Source: Enoplolaimus lenunculus (taxonomy: Eukaryota > Nematoda > Enoplea > Enoplida > Thoracostomopsidae). Taken from it: a stretch of DNA of 64,000 bases. The stretch is from contig JASANG010002725.1 of the NCBI GenBank assembly GCA_030248215.1, forward strand, positions 1-64,000, written 5' to 3'. Positions 63,165 through 64,000 of the stretch are shown here, in pieces (position 1 is the first letter of the stretch; the number at the start of each line of letters is the position of its first letter). Position numbers and translations under genes: made by a program. Below the pieces are notes generated by a model, which ran no database searches, was not told the origin of the DNA, and was given only the letters and a program-made list of their open reading frames with translations.

Positions 63165-64000
63165 AAACAAGACTAAACAATTATCTGCCACTTGAAATTG
63201 AGTTTTTTAGCTTCACACCAAACATTAATAATATAATAATTCTTTCAATATTCGCTCGTATCTGTTGGTTGTTTTTTGCATAAATTGCAGCAAATTTCAA
63301 TTTACGCTCTACATTTCTATTAACCGGTAAAATTAAGTGCAGAAATTTTACTGGTTTAATTTGTTAAAAATAACCAGCGAATTCACATAAGTTTTTGAAT
63401 TTAGAATTGCAAGTTTTATTGAAAACCTTAATTTTAAATTATTTTTTTTTTAGTTTTTACGCTTTATTTCATTAAAAGACATTTCAATTTGAAACATATC
63501 GTCAATGCCAAACTTTCATAAACGAGCTACAGTATTTTATTGACGTATTTGTTGAGGTTTGCCCCATCAGTTCAGAAAAACACAGAAAAAATTCTCAAAG
63601 ATAAGACATGCACTTGAATTGCAAGCAATCGTCTGGTTCAATGAACCAAAATGCCGGGATTTTTTCAATTTAATACAAAAAACAAGGGTACAGCTGAAAG
63701 CATTTTTTCATTAACCAAACTCCCACCACCCCTGTTGAATTTGCATATGTCTTTGATCTATTCATATGCCCTTTGCTGCTGCCATTCATGGATTCGATAT
63801 TACGTTTATACCGTGGTTTTAAGGGTGGTCCTATTTTGCCATATAGGACCTGTTTATTATATATTTATGTGTAAAGCCGCTACAAAAATATAGTCAAGAT
63901 TCTGCTGTTTGTAATGCTGATTTTTTCTGAGCGTATATTGCAAGCATGAGAATCCAACGCAAATTCCAAAAGAACTATTTTGATAGTACTGTATTGACCC
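63165..64000. other. 3' flank of the myosin light chain gene
   Basis: No further gene is supported. The 3' untranslated region must begin here, but no canonical aataaa close to the stop was singled out. The open frame at 63,651-63,893 has no family features. Confidence 0.35.

Overview
This is animal nuclear DNA, AT-rich, with intron-split genes. The host genes have short coding exons (about 30 to 300 bp) with GT-AG introns that keep phase across long distances. Between and inside them lies a dense layer of short non-autonomous DNA transposons, minisatellites and fossil elements. Gene content (an O-mannosyl glycan GlcNAc-transferase, TVP23, a myosin essential light chain) indicates a bilaterian invertebrate; a tunicate or another marine invertebrate is plausible, but the species cannot be fixed from the sequence. 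No bacterial gene, rRNA gene or CRISPR array was seen.

Layout. 1-3,100: nested MITE-type repeats. About 3,100-8,720: a decayed Polinton/Maverick-like (adintovirus-like) fossil with remains of DNA polymerase B, a chromodomain integrase, a TATA-binding-protein-like protein, a capsid-like protein and a packaging ATPase. 8,735-15,300: repeats and no supported gene. 15,320-32,737, minus strand: a POMGNT1-like gene of at least 21 coding exons, encoding two tandem ILEI/FAM3-type domains followed by a GT13 glycosyltransferase domain. 32,740-40,550: repeats, an LTR-type fossil with a 5-bp target duplication, and a minisatellite. 40,555-45,244, plus strand: TVP23, six exons, 200 residues, apparently complete. 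45,250-54,050: repeats and a coding-like GC-rich minisatellite. 54,056-63,164, plus strand: myosin essential light chain, five exons, 150 residues, complete, with a GC-AG last intron. 63,165-64,000: nothing recognised.

The three host genes are not functionally linked: two act in the Golgi (glycan extension, vesicle/membrane maintenance) and one in the actomyosin motor. The strongest leads are the TBP-like protein inside the Polinton-like fossil, a MITE family that carries internal TTAGGC tandem repeats, the ILEI duplication plus altered catalytic motif in the POMGNT1-like gene, and hAT-type MITEs with perfect 8-bp target duplications. Exon coordinates were worked out by hand from splice signals, phase and recalled family sequence; no alignment or transcript evidence was available.
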